Notes under the pieces: model-generated | The model's input: only the letters and a program-made list of their open reading frames with translations | The model's database searches: none | Told to the model about the DNA's origin: nothing | Source: Sulfuricurvum sp. | GTDB taxonomy: Bacteria; Campylobacterota; Campylobacteria; Campylobacterales; Sulfurimonadaceae | Assembly: GCF_023229695.1 (NCBI RefSeq) | Contig: NZ_JALNYS010000008.1 | Span: 1-64,000 of the forward strand | Direction: 5' to 3' | Length of the DNA stretch: 64,000 bases | Made by a program: the position numbers and the translations under genes | Shown: piece by piece, positions 9,290-17,300 of the stretch | How the letters are laid out: every line of letters starts with the position of its first letter | Position numbering within the stretch: position 1 is the first letter of the stretch

Positions 9290-10088
9290 AACCCTGTTGC
9301 TTGGCCTAGCCCTTCTGATCGGAGGGTGCACGACGAAAACCGGTTCGTATTCGTATAAAGGGTACAAACCGTCCAAAAAACGCCCCTCCGAACAGCTTGC
9401 CTTGAGCTCATCGACCGTTTATAAAAAAAACGGTGAATTGCAAGCAACGATGCGTCCTTATACCGTGCTGGGAAAAGAGTATTGTCCGACGGTAGTGCGG
9501 GTAGGAGATACCTTAAGCGGCAGAGCGAGCTGGTACGGAAATGATTTCCACGGAAAGCAGACCTCCAGCGGTGAAGCATACGATATGCACGCAATGAGCG
9601 CTGCCCATAAGACGTTACCGATGAATACGGTCGTTCGGGTGACCAACGAAGAGAACGGTTTGCAGACGATTGTCCGGATTAATGACCGGGGGCCGTTTGT
9701 CGAAAGCCGGATTATCGATTTGTCCTATTCGGCGGCCAATGAGCTGGGGATGCTTCGCAAAGGGAGTGCCCCGGTCACTTTGGAGGTTTTGGGATTCGAA
9801 CCGGATGAGATGCGTACCATCGATATGGGTGCTCTTGCCAGAGGGCCCAAAGAGAGTCTGCTGAATTCCTTTTTTGTCCAAATCGGTTCGTTTGAGCGTT
9901 TTGAAGGGGCTTCGCATACAAAGAAAAAGTATGCCGATTTTCAAGGCTACAGCGCAATTATCAAAGATACAGAGTATAATAACAAACGATTATTCCGCGT
10001 GTGGCTCGGAGGATTCCGAAGCGAAGAGGAAGCGCGCGATTTCATTTCTAAGGGCTATTTCAGAGGCTCGTTTATCATAAGGGAATAA
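9279..10088 (+). CDS. rlpA: RlpA-family septal-ring lytic transglycosylase lipoprotein with SPOR domain
   Basis: The TTG start gives MAIKTLLLGLALLIGGCTTK, a lipoprotein signal with lipobox IGGC. The double-psi beta-barrel domain follows: RASWYGNDFHGKQTSSGE, MNTVVRVTNEENG and VRINDRGPFVESRIIDLSYSAA. A C-terminal SPOR domain (FFVQIGSFERFEGA to the end) would bind denuded glycan at the septum. 269 residues. In other bacteria RlpA cleaves peptidoglycan lacking stem peptides. It lies between mltD and hisB. Confidence 0.9.
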   Translation: MAIKTLLLGLALLIGGCTTKTGSYSYKGYKPSKKRPSEQLALSSSTVYKKNGELQATMRPYTVLGKEYCPTVVRVGDTLSGRASWYGNDFHGKQTSSGEAYDMHAMSAAHKTLPMNTVVRVTNEENGLQTIVRINDRGPFVESRIIDLSYSAANELGMLRKGSAPVTLEVLGFEPDEMRTIDMGALARGPKESLLNSFFVQIGSFERFEGASHTKKKYADFQGYSAIIKDTEYNNKRLFRVWLGGFRSEEEARDFISKGYFRGSFIIRE

Positions 10089-10089
10089 A

Positions 10090-10662
10090 ATGATTCAAAA
10101 AAACCGAAAAACAAAAGAGACCGATATTACGCTGTCTTTGAATCTTCGGGGAGAGGGGAAGAGTTCCGTCTCTACCAAAGTTGGGTTTTTAGATCATATG
10201 CTTGAGAGTTTTGCAAAGCATGCCTTGATCGATTTGGAGATTGAGTGCGTGGGGGATATCCACATTGACGACCATCACAGTGTCGAAGATGTCGGAATCG
10301 TAGTGGGACAGGCCCTGCGCGAAGCGATTTATCCGATCGAGAAAGTGGAACGGTTCGGAAATGCCGTGATAGTCATGGATGAAGCGGCCGTGAGCTGCGA
10401 TCTGGATCTCAGTAACCGGCCGTTTTTGGTGTATGAGGTGGAGGTGAACGGAAAAATCGGTACCTTTGATACCGAATTGGCCGAAGAGTTTTTCCGTGCC
10501 CTCGTTTTTAATGCCGGCATTACCGCCCATATCGTAATGGTTCGGGGAAAAAACAAGCACCATATTATCGAAGCGGCATTTAAATCGCTTGCCGTAGCTC
10601 TGCGACGTGCTTTAACCCGGAATGAACGTGCCGGTGTTCCGAGTACCAAAGGGGTACTGTGA
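10090..10662 (+). CDS. hisB: Imidazoleglycerol-phosphate dehydratase
   Basis: Histidine-biosynthesis enzyme removing water from imidazole glycerol phosphate; manganese-dependent. The metal-binding motifs are FLDHMLESFAKHA, DDHHSVEDVGI and KNKHHIIEAAFKSLA. At 190 residues it is the monofunctional dehydratase with no phosphatase domain. It sits among cell-envelope genes and not in a his operon, and overlaps kdsC by 4 bases. Confidence 0.95.
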   Translation: MIQKNRKTKETDITLSLNLRGEGKSSVSTKVGFLDHMLESFAKHALIDLEIECVGDIHIDDHHSVEDVGIVVGQALREAIYPIEKVERFGNAVIVMDEAAVSCDLDLSNRPFLVYEVEVNGKIGTFDTELAEEFFRALVFNAGITAHIVMVRGKNKHHIIEAAFKSLAVALRRALTRNERAGVPSTKGVL

Positions 10663-11150
10663 TTCGGCTCCTTATTCTGGATGTTGACGGCTGTATGACG
10701 GAGGGGAAAATAATCTACACCAATAGCGGCGACGAACTGAAAAATTTTAACGTCAAAGACGGTTTTGCAATCAAAGCATGGATCAAAATGGGGCATCATG
10801 TCGCGATTATTACGGGGCGCCGTTCGGAGATTGTGGAATACCGTGCAAAAGAGTTGGATATCCACCATTTCCATCAGGGGGTCAAGGATAAACGGGCCGT
10901 TGCACAGCAATTGTGCGCCGAACTGGGGTTCGATCCCTCGGAAGTGGCCGCGATCGGAGATGATCTCAACGATTATCGTCTTTTGCAATGGGTCGGTTCC
11001 GCGTATACCCCGGCAGACGGCTCGGAGTATCTCAAGCCGATTTCCCACGTGCTGGAACGTTGCGGCGGTGATGCCTGCGTACGTGAAATGATTGAAAAAG
11101 TGATTCGCAAGAACGGTGAAGAAGAGAAATTTTTAAGTTTTTGGGTATAA
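10659..11150 (+). CDS. kdsC: 3-deoxy-D-manno-octulosonate 8-phosphate phosphatase
   Basis: HAD-superfamily phosphatase releasing KDO for lipopolysaccharide core synthesis. Motif I is LILDVDGCMTEG, the substrate-facing segment is KNFNVKDGFAIK, motif II is AIITGRRSE, and motif IV is VAAIGDDLNDYRLL. 163 residues fits the C0-type tetrameric KdsC. The GTG start is embedded in the end of hisB. The next genes, lptC and lptA, move LPS across the periplasm, so this is an LPS block. Confidence 0.93.
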   Translation: MIRLLILDVDGCMTEGKIIYTNSGDELKNFNVKDGFAIKAWIKMGHHVAIITGRRSEIVEYRAKELDIHHFHQGVKDKRAVAQQLCAELGFDPSEVAAIGDDLNDYRLLQWVGSAYTPADGSEYLKPISHVLERCGGDACVREMIEKVIRKNGEEEKFLSFWV

Positions 11151-11669
11151 ATGTCGATTAACTTTTTTTTTGTTTTTTTGTTGGGTGCGATGTTGAGTAT
11201 GTTTGCCTATTTTAAACCCTCATCCGCACACAATACAATGAGCGGGGAGATTCCTAAGATTGAGCTGGAATCATTTGTCATTTATGAGGTGGAACCGCAA
11301 GGGGTCAAACGTTTTTTTGAGGGGAAAGAGGGGAAGCTGTTCGATGAGCGTTATGAGATAACATCAGCCAAATTCAGCAATAATACAAAACATTTACTCG
11401 AATCGATTCAATCCGATCATGCCCTCTATCAAGCCGATTTTATCACGCTGAACGGAAATGTCCGTTATCAGAGAGAGGACGGATTGCAATTTCGCTCAGA
11501 GGAGGGGACGTATGACCAAAACCGTTCCATTATCCGGACAGAGGGGGATTTTGTGATTACCCGGAACCGTAATCGGATCGAGGGGACAAAACTCTATTAC
11601 AACATTGACGACGATACCGTTTCGGCCGACGCCATTCGCGGAAGCTACCACTTAGATTTAGGAAAATAA
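11151..11669 (+). CDS. lptC: LPS export periplasmic protein LptC
   Basis: 172 residues with an N-terminal membrane anchor (FFFVFLLGAMLSMFAYF) and a periplasmic LptC/OstA-like beta-jellyroll. Typical sequence is ITLNGNVRYQREDGLQFRSEEGTYDQNRSII. It follows the kdsC stop without a gap and its stop overlaps the lptA start. LptC links LptBFG in the inner membrane to the LptA bridge. Primary sequence conservation in this family is low; the call relies on pattern and position. Confidence 0.85.
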   Translation: MSINFFFVFLLGAMLSMFAYFKPSSAHNTMSGEIPKIELESFVIYEVEPQGVKRFFEGKEGKLFDERYEITSAKFSNNTKHLLESIQSDHALYQADFITLNGNVRYQREDGLQFRSEEGTYDQNRSIIRTEGDFVITRNRNRIEGTKLYYNIDDDTVSADAIRGSYHLDLGK

Positions 11670-12163
11670 TGATGATAAAAAAAATTCTATCCCTACTCCC
11701 CCTTTTGGGGATATTGCTCTCGGGTGAAGAGCTTAAAGTTATTTCGGATAGCTTTAAAGGGGATCAACAAAAAGGGATCTCCGTTTTTACCGGGAATGTG
11801 AAAATATCCAAAGGGCGTGACGAACTTAATGCCTCCAAGCTGACGATTTATACCGATAAAGAGCATAAACCGGTTAAATACCTTGCCGAAGGGGATGTGT
11901 CGTTTTATATCGTGACCGAGATGAAAGAGATTTACAAAGGGAAAGCGCAAAGCGCCCTCTACCTCCCCAATGAGAGTGAATACCAATTTAATAAAAAAGT
12001 CGATCTGTTCCGTTTGGATGATTTCCGCCGCATAAAAGGGGATAAAATCATTGTCAATACCGTAGCCGGACATGCAGCTGCCGAGAGTGCGGATCACGAA
12101 CCGGTCATTATGGTTTTTACGTTACAGGATAAAAATTCGACACACAAAAGCGGGTTAAAATGA
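11669..12163 (+). CDS. lptA: LPS transport periplasmic bridge protein LptA
   Basis: Signal peptide (MIKKILSLLPLLGILLSGEE) followed by the OstA/LptA beta-jellyroll: VISDSFKGDQQKGISVFTGNVKISKGRDELNASKL and KYLAEGDVSFYI. 164 residues, usual size. There are tandem ATGs at 11669 and 11672 just after the lptC stop; either could be used. It would polymerise head-to-tail between LptC and LptD. Its stop overlaps the engB start by 4 bases. Confidence 0.88.
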   Translation: MMIKKILSLLPLLGILLSGEELKVISDSFKGDQQKGISVFTGNVKISKGRDELNASKLTIYTDKEHKPVKYLAEGDVSFYIVTEMKEIYKGKAQSALYLPNESEYQFNKKVDLFRLDDFRRIKGDKIIVNTVAGHAAAESADHEPVIMVFTLQDKNSTHKSGLK

Positions 12164-12774
12164 TTGAAATTATTGATTCGTCGTTTATGACATCCGCACC
12201 GAATATCAAACTTGCCCCTGAAAACGAGTTTAGGAACGAAGTGGCATTTATGGCCCGTTCCAATACCGGTAAAAGCTCTTTGCTCAATACCCTGACCAAC
12301 CGAAAATCGCTCGCAAAGGTGTCGGCAACTCCGGGTAAAACACGTCTCATTAACTATTTTGACGTAACGTTCATCGATCGGGAGACGGAAGAGCGGCTGC
12401 ATGCTAAATTTGTCGATTTGCCCGGATTCGGATACGCCAAAGTGGCTAAATCGCTGAAAAGCGACTGGGAAAGCAACCTGACCTCGTTTATCACCGATCG
12501 TCGCCAAATCGCCGTATTTGTCCATTTGATCGATTGCCGCCATCCCGATTTGGAAATCGACCGTTCGGTAGCCGAATATCTGCAAGAGATATGTACTCCC
12601 GATCAATCCATTGTGACCGTATTTACGAAAATCGATAAACTCAACCAAAAAGAGCTCTCCGAACTGCGAAAGCGGTTTCCCGATTCGCTGATGATCTCGA
12701 ACAGCAAACGGCGCGGGGTCGATGCGATTGTCAAGACGATTTACGGAGTTCTGAAAAGCGATCATGATGCCTGA
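12160..12774 (+). CDS. engB: Ribosome biogenesis GTP-binding protein EngB (YihA/YsxC)
   Basis: TRAFAC-class GTPase needed for 50S assembly. G1 is ARSNTGKSS, G2 the TPGKTRLINYF region, G3 DLPGFGYAKV, G4 FTKIDKLN, and G5 near ISNSKRRG. 204 residues is standard. It overlaps lptA at the start and the GNAT gene at the end (11 bases), so expression is tied to the LPS export block. Confidence 0.94.
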   Translation: MIEIIDSSFMTSAPNIKLAPENEFRNEVAFMARSNTGKSSLLNTLTNRKSLAKVSATPGKTRLINYFDVTFIDRETEERLHAKFVDLPGFGYAKVAKSLKSDWESNLTSFITDRRQIAVFVHLIDCRHPDLEIDRSVAEYLQEICTPDQSIVTVFTKIDKLNQKELSELRKRFPDSLMISNSKRRGVDAIVKTIYGVLKSDHDA

Positions 12775-13231
12775 AATCCTCTATAAAAAGCCGACCCTTC
12801 TGGATATCCCGGCAATGCAGACCCTGGTCGCTCCGGAAATTGAATCGGGGGTGATTCTCCCTCGAAGCAACGATGAGATTGCGACCAATATCCGTTCGTA
12901 TTTTTTAGCCATGGAGGGGGAAAAACTGGTCGGATTTGTCGCGCTTCATATCCACTCTCCCCAATTGGCGGAATTGAGATCGATGATTATTGATCAGAAC
13001 TATCGAGGAAAGAATATCGGCAGCATGCTGGTGGCAAAAGCGTGCGAAGAGGGGAGCGCCCTGGGGCTAAAAGAGGTATTGGCCCTAACCTATCAACAAC
13101 GTTTCTTTGAACGACTCGGATTTGTCGAAATCCCGAAAGAGTCAATTCCCGAACACAAAATATGGGCTGATTGCATTAAATGCAAACATTTTCCGGTATG
13201 CAACGAAGTATCCCTTATCAAAACGCTTTAA
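12764..13231 (+). CDS. GNAT N-acetyltransferase, probable short-type N-acetylglutamate synthase
   Basis: 155-residue GNAT fold with the acetyl-CoA loop in DQNYRGKNIGSMLVAKA (Q/R-x-x-G-x-G/A variant) and the later FFERLGFVEI. The tail IWADCIKCKHFPVCNE, with a cysteine cluster, is typical of stand-alone amino-acid acetyltransferases making N-acetylglutamate for arginine biosynthesis. A C. jejuni protein of this kind has been described, as I recall, under the name ArgO. Assignment of substrate is inference. It overlaps engB and the next membrane-protein gene. Confidence 0.78.
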   Translation: MMPEILYKKPTLLDIPAMQTLVAPEIESGVILPRSNDEIATNIRSYFLAMEGEKLVGFVALHIHSPQLAELRSMIIDQNYRGKNIGSMLVAKACEEGSALGLKEVLALTYQQRFFERLGFVEIPKESIPEHKIWADCIKCKHFPVCNEVSLIKTL

Positions 13232-13653
13232 GTCAGCTTTTGCTGGTCGGTGCATTTTTAGTCTATACCGGCTTGAGTACACTGTACCTTTTTTTGCCTC
13301 CGTTATTGGCGGTTTTGTTTCTTGCATTTTACAAAGCTTTGAGTCGGCATGATCTCTTCGGAGTTTTGATTGTCGTCATGATGATGCTTATTTTTGAAGC
13401 GGAAAAAGGGTTCTGGTTCGGGAGCACGGTACTCTATTTTACGTTGGTTTCACGGATGGTTATCCCTAAAATCGAGCAGGTGGTACAGTGCCGTCCTTGT
13501 ATGGGGGGGATATTTGTTCTGTTTTCCTATCCGGGCTACTGGCTTTTTATCTGGATGGCCAATCAGATGTTTTTGCTGGAGCTACCGGCAATGGATTGGC
13601 ACATCGGATTGTATATTGCAATTGAATTTTTAATGGTTGTCGCATTTATATGA
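13198..13653 (+). CDS. Small integral membrane protein preceding PBP2 (MreD-like position)
   Basis: About 151 residues with four or five hydrophobic segments (LLVGAFLVYTGLSTLYLFLPPLLAVLFLAFY, DLFGVLIVVMMMLIF, GGIFVLFSYPGYWLFIWMA, LYIAIEFLMVVAFI). No soluble domain. ATG at 13198 is preferred; an in-frame ATG at 13180 lies deeper in the GNAT gene, and neither has a clear ribosome site. It overlaps mrdA with ATGA. MreD-type proteins of similar size and topology often sit directly before mrdA, so an elongasome role is plausible, but sequence similarity to MreD was not tested. Confidence 0.7.
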   Translation: MQRSIPYQNALSQLLLVGAFLVYTGLSTLYLFLPPLLAVLFLAFYKALSRHDLFGVLIVVMMMLIFEAEKGFWFGSTVLYFTLVSRMVIPKIEQVVQCRPCMGGIFVLFSYPGYWLFIWMANQMFLLELPAMDWHIGLYIAIEFLMVVAFI

Positions 13654-15437
13654 GAATTAGAATTTTACTTACCCTTTTTGTCATTGTCTGGATCAGTTTG
13701 ATCGTTCGGGTATTCCATCTTGCGATTCAATCGAATGAATATTACGAAAATCTTTCGGAAAACAACAGCATTAAAACCGAATTCTCCGCACCGGTACGGG
13801 GTGAGATTCTGGACCGCAATCTCGAACCCATCGCCATCAATGAACTCGGGTTTAAAATCGCTCTGGCTCCCCATTTGACCAAAGGGGACGATACCCGTTT
13901 GCTGGATCGTGAAATTGCCTATCTTCTTTCGATGATTCCCGGATTGGACGCGAAAAAAATAGCAAAAACGTATAAACAGGCTGATTCGTACTACAACCAT
14001 AATTTTATCGATGTGGTCGATTATATCCCCCATGAAACCGTTATCCCTTTGTACGCCTTAATGAGTTTGCGTGAAACCATAGCGATTTCCCCCTCTCCGA
14101 AACGCCTTTATCCTCATGGAATGATTGCATCGCATCTGATCGGATATGTCGCAAAAGCCAATCAAAAAGAGGTGGGTGCCGATGCGTCGCTCCAACTGTT
14201 GGGGCATGTCGGGAAAAACGGTATCGAGAAATATTACAACCGCTTTTTGCAAGGGGTGGCCGGAGAACGGCGAATCAAAGTCAATGCCCGCAATGTCGAG
14301 ATTGAGGAGATCGGACGTACGGAGACGCAGGAAAACCATAACTTGGTTTTAAATATCGATATGCGGCTTCAAAGTTATATCAGCGAGCTTTTTGAAAAGA
14401 GGGTCGGTTCCATCATTGTGATGGATATGTACGGAGCAATTTATGCTGCGGGGAGCTATCCGGAATACGATTTGAACTCTTTTGTCTCGGGGATCAGTTC
14501 CAAAGAGTGGAATGCGCTGATGACCAGTATGGATGCCCCTTTTACCAACAAACTGATTAACGGGCTCTATCCTCCCGGCTCCACCGTCAAAACGGGTATG
14601 GGACTGATTTATGTCACTTCCGGTGTCATGGATGAACACACCTCTGTCGATTGTACCGGATCGATGAAACTGGGGAACCGATCGTTTCGCTGTTGGAAAC
14701 ATACTGGGCACGGGAAGGTAGATATCTCCAAGGCAGTAGCGCAAAGTTGTGACGATTATTTTTATAAGGGGAGCATTCAGCTTGGCATCGAGCGTATGAG
14801 CAAAGGGCTTATGCGGATGGGACTGGGGAAAAAGAGCGGGATCGATCTGCCGAATGAATTTATCGGTACCGTCCCCAACCGTGAGTGGAAACGGGAGAAA
14901 TTTAAAAAACCGTGGTATCAGGGGGAGACGCTCAACACCTCGATCGGGCAGGGGGATTTTCTGGTTACTCCGATGCAAATTGCACAGTATACCGGTTTGA
15001 TGGCCACCGGAAAGCTCCCGACCCCCCATGTGGCAAAATTGATAGGATCTGACCCTTATACCCCGTTGCCGCTGGATGTGCTGAGCCCCCTTGAAAAAGA
15101 GAAACTTCCGATTATCCAGCGTGCGATGCGCGGGGTGTGCAATGATCCCGGAGGGACGGCAAAAGGACATATTTCGACCCGTTTTCCGATCGCCGGAAAA
15201 ACCGGGACGGCACAAACGAGCGGTATCGCCCAAGGGGCCAAAGAGCGCCAAAGCGAACACGATATGGAGTATTTAAAACGTTCCCATGCGTGGTTTACCA
15301 CCTACGGCCCTGCCGACAATCCTCAATTTATCGTAACGGTCATGATCGAGCACGGAGGGCACGGCGGGGAAGAAGCGGGGGGGATCGTTTCGAGTATTTA
15401 CAATAAACTCGATGATTTAGGATACATCAAGCGTTAA
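13650..15437 (+). CDS. mrdA: Penicillin-binding protein 2 (elongasome transpeptidase)
   Basis: Class B PBP, 595 residues, single N-terminal anchor (ILLTLFVIVWISLIVRVFHLAI). The dimerisation domain holds RGEILDRNLEPIA. Transpeptidase motifs are SxxK in PGSTVKTGMG, SxD in AQSCDDYFY, and KTG in AGKTGTAQT. It cross-links peptidoglycan in lateral wall growth together with RodA/MreB. It is the last gene of the plus-strand run and is convergent with ybeY, with only 2 bases between their stops and no clear terminator. Confidence 0.95.
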   Translation: MRIRILLTLFVIVWISLIVRVFHLAIQSNEYYENLSENNSIKTEFSAPVRGEILDRNLEPIAINELGFKIALAPHLTKGDDTRLLDREIAYLLSMIPGLDAKKIAKTYKQADSYYNHNFIDVVDYIPHETVIPLYALMSLRETIAISPSPKRLYPHGMIASHLIGYVAKANQKEVGADASLQLLGHVGKNGIEKYYNRFLQGVAGERRIKVNARNVEIEEIGRTETQENHNLVLNIDMRLQSYISELFEKRVGSIIVMDMYGAIYAAGSYPEYDLNSFVSGISSKEWNALMTSMDAPFTNKLINGLYPPGSTVKTGMGLIYVTSGVMDEHTSVDCTGSMKLGNRSFRCWKHTGHGKVDISKAVAQSCDDYFYKGSIQLGIERMSKGLMRMGLGKKSGIDLPNEFIGTVPNREWKREKFKKPWYQGETLNTSIGQGDFLVTPMQIAQYTGLMATGKLPTPHVAKLIGSDPYTPLPLDVLSPLEKEKLPIIQRAMRGVCNDPGGTAKGHISTRFPIAGKTGTAQTSGIAQGAKERQSEHDMEYLKRSHAWFTTYGPADNPQFIVTVMIEHGGHGGEEAGGIVSSIYNKLDDLGYIKR

Positions 15438-15439
15438 TT

Positions 15440-15862
15440 CTACTCTTCGAGGGTACGGACGATGAGGCTTTTGGGGAGATTGAACGTGCCGATCAGCTCC
15501 GATTCACGCTCACGCATCTCTCCGCTGTCCACCTCGTGATCCATCCCCATCAGGTGCAGCATCCCGTGGATAAAGAGGAGGGCCAGCTCCTCATCCGGGG
15601 TATGACCGAGTTCATTTGCCACACTTTCAACTTTGTCGATGCTGATGACGATGCTCCCAAGCGGGGCACCGGGGAACGGATCGCTGGGAAAGCTTAATAC
15701 ATCGGTCGCTTTGTCGATACCGCGAAATTCCCGGTTTATCTGGGCGATTTCGTCGTTATCGGTCACGATCAACTCGATTTCACCCTCACTCAACGCATCG
15801 GCAATTTGTTCTAAAAGGGCAAAATTGTAATTTTTTTCGGTTCGGTTGTCAAGTTCTATCAT
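15440..15862 (-). CDS. ybeY: Endoribonuclease YbeY
   Basis: Zinc-dependent RNase of 16S rRNA 3' maturation and ribosome quality control. The zinc motif HGMLHLMGMDH (H-x3-H-x5-H) lies near 108-118. The substrate-binding region VLSFPSDPF matches the family. 140 residues is typical. It has its own promoter region shared with the divergent ATPase gene beginning at 15996. Confidence 0.94.
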   Translation of the reverse strand: MIELDNRTEKNYNFALLEQIADALSEGEIELIVTDNDEIAQINREFRGIDKATDVLSFPSDPFPGAPLGSIVISIDKVESVANELGHTPDEELALLFIHGMLHLMGMDHEVDSGEMRERESELIGTFNLPKSLIVRTLEE

Positions 15863-15927
15863 AACGGCATTATACCGTTTTCAGCTAATGAAGTGGCATT
15901 TTAATGATTATTCTACAAAGATAGAGA

Positions 15928-15933
15928 TATAAT
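15928..15933 (+). promoter_or_regulatory. -10 box for the ATPase/TPR module
   Basis: TATAAT at 15928-15933 in an AT-rich stretch, about 60 bases before the ATPase ATG. No convincing -35 is visible, as is common in Campylobacterota promoters. It would start the two-gene transcript. Confidence 0.4.
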
Positions 15934-15995
15934 CGAAAACTTAATTATGAGGTTAAAAATAGAATCTTCAACAATGATTTTTAGAGGCGGTAATA

Positions 15996-17300
15996 ATGCA
16001 AAAATGTACAAATATTGAAGAAATTGCCCGAGCGTTTGACGGACAAAAGCCGTTAAGCGTTGCCGAGCGTGATTTTTATGTCTCCATTTATGATGATAAA
16101 ATTGAACGTCTTCGAACCGAAATCTTAATTAATCGAATCCCAACCAAAACATTTTATGTATGCGGACAACTAGGGAATGGTAAAAGTACCGCCCTTGCAT
16201 TCGTCCCTAACGAAAAACTTGAAGAAAAAAATAGCTTTTTAAATATCGGATGTATGGATTTGATTCAAGAAGAAGATACCGATATTGTTGATTTATTGCT
16301 GTTCGTCGGTCTAAAAGTAGCGGAAAAAGGGGGATTTGTTGAAGAATATTTCACTCAGCTAAATGACCTAAAAGAGCTAAATTTAGGAAAATTAGAACAA
16401 AGTAGTGAATCAACGAGTGACATAGATTTTAATCGTGGTGGTAAAGTCGAAGTCGGTGCTAAACCGTCATTTTTCGGTCTCTCTTTCGGTGCGTCACTTT
16501 TTGCTGGATACAAAATCAATAAAAATGATAGAGAAAAAGTTCGCCGAATACTGTATGTAGATAAAACAAAACTCAAAGAGTTGATCAATACCATTATCCA
16601 TCGATATGAAGAGAGTACGTTTCAAAGCGAAAAATCTCTTTTTCTGATATTGGATGATTTAGAGAAGATCAAAAAAGCCGAAGACATTGAGAGTATTTTT
16701 TTCAGTAATGTCGCCCTTTTAGAGTCTTTAGAATGTCCGAAGATCATCACTATTCCCCTTTTCGCGATACGAGATTACTCGACCAGTTCCAAGCCGAATC
16801 TTTTTAATCTGACGACGAGAGTCACAACCAATCCATTGGGAAATGAGCATGAAGACGGAGAAGTCGAACAAAATATAGAAGCACTGAAAAATATTATTTT
16901 ACATCGTGTTAATGCTGGACTCATTACAGAGGATGCGATTAGCAAAGCGGTTAAAATGAGCGGCGGGAATATCCGGCAGCTTATCAATCTTATTTATCAA
17001 GCGGCAATCAGTGCTATCGTCTCCGGTGGAGAAAAAATTATTTTGCAACACATAGAGAAAGCCGTTCAAAATTTAAAAAACAATCTTGCGATGTCCGCCG
17101 CAAACCGAATCTATATTTTGTCTCAAATCCATAGAACTCATAAACAATTCAGCAAACCGACCGATGAGGATCAGACATCACTCAACAACTGCATCAAAGA
17201 GACATTGGTGTTCAGCTATCACAACGGTGAACCGTGGTACGAGGTCAATCCTCTGATCCAAAAAACGATCGAAGTCTACAGCAAAAACAGCGATGGCTAA
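15996..17300 (+). CDS. P-loop (AAA/STAND-like) ATPase of a two-gene TPR module
   Basis: 434 residues. Walker A is GQLGNGKST (57-65) and Walker B is LFLILDDLE (215-223). A glycine-rich hydrophobic insert (KPSFFGLSFGASLFAGYK, 156-173) separates them. The C-terminal part (MSGGNIRQLINLIYQAA) resembles the winged-helix/lid region of Orc1/Cdc6- or STAND-type ATPases. No signal peptide. The start of the TPR partner overlaps its stop by 8 bases. Base composition is more AT-rich than the flanking housekeeping genes. The arrangement, a signalling ATPase beside a long superstructure-forming repeat protein, recalls prokaryotic conflict systems, but the function is unproven. Confidence 0.8.
   Translation: MQKCTNIEEIARAFDGQKPLSVAERDFYVSIYDDKIERLRTEILINRIPTKTFYVCGQLGNGKSTALAFVPNEKLEEKNSFLNIGCMDLIQEEDTDIVDLLLFVGLKVAEKGGFVEEYFTQLNDLKELNLGKLEQSSESTSDIDFNRGGKVEVGAKPSFFGLSFGASLFAGYKINKNDREKVRRILYVDKTKLKELINTIIHRYEESTFQSEKSLFLILDDLEKIKKAEDIESIFFSNVALLESLECPKIITIPLFAIRDYSTSSKPNLFNLTTRVTTNPLGNEHEDGEVEQNIEALKNIILHRVNAGLITEDAISKAVKMSGGNIRQLINLIYQAAISAIVSGGEKIILQHIEKAVQNLKNNLAMSAANRIYILSQIHRTHKQFSKPTDEDQTSLNNCIKETLVFSYHNGEPWYEVNPLIQKTIEVYSKNSDG

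Noticed and set aside
12094..12765. 223-codon open frame on the minus strand
   Set aside because: Antisense to engB and the end of lptA, both clearly coding.
14349..15260. 303-codon open frame on the minus strand
   Set aside because: Antisense to mrdA with its full set of transpeptidase motifs.
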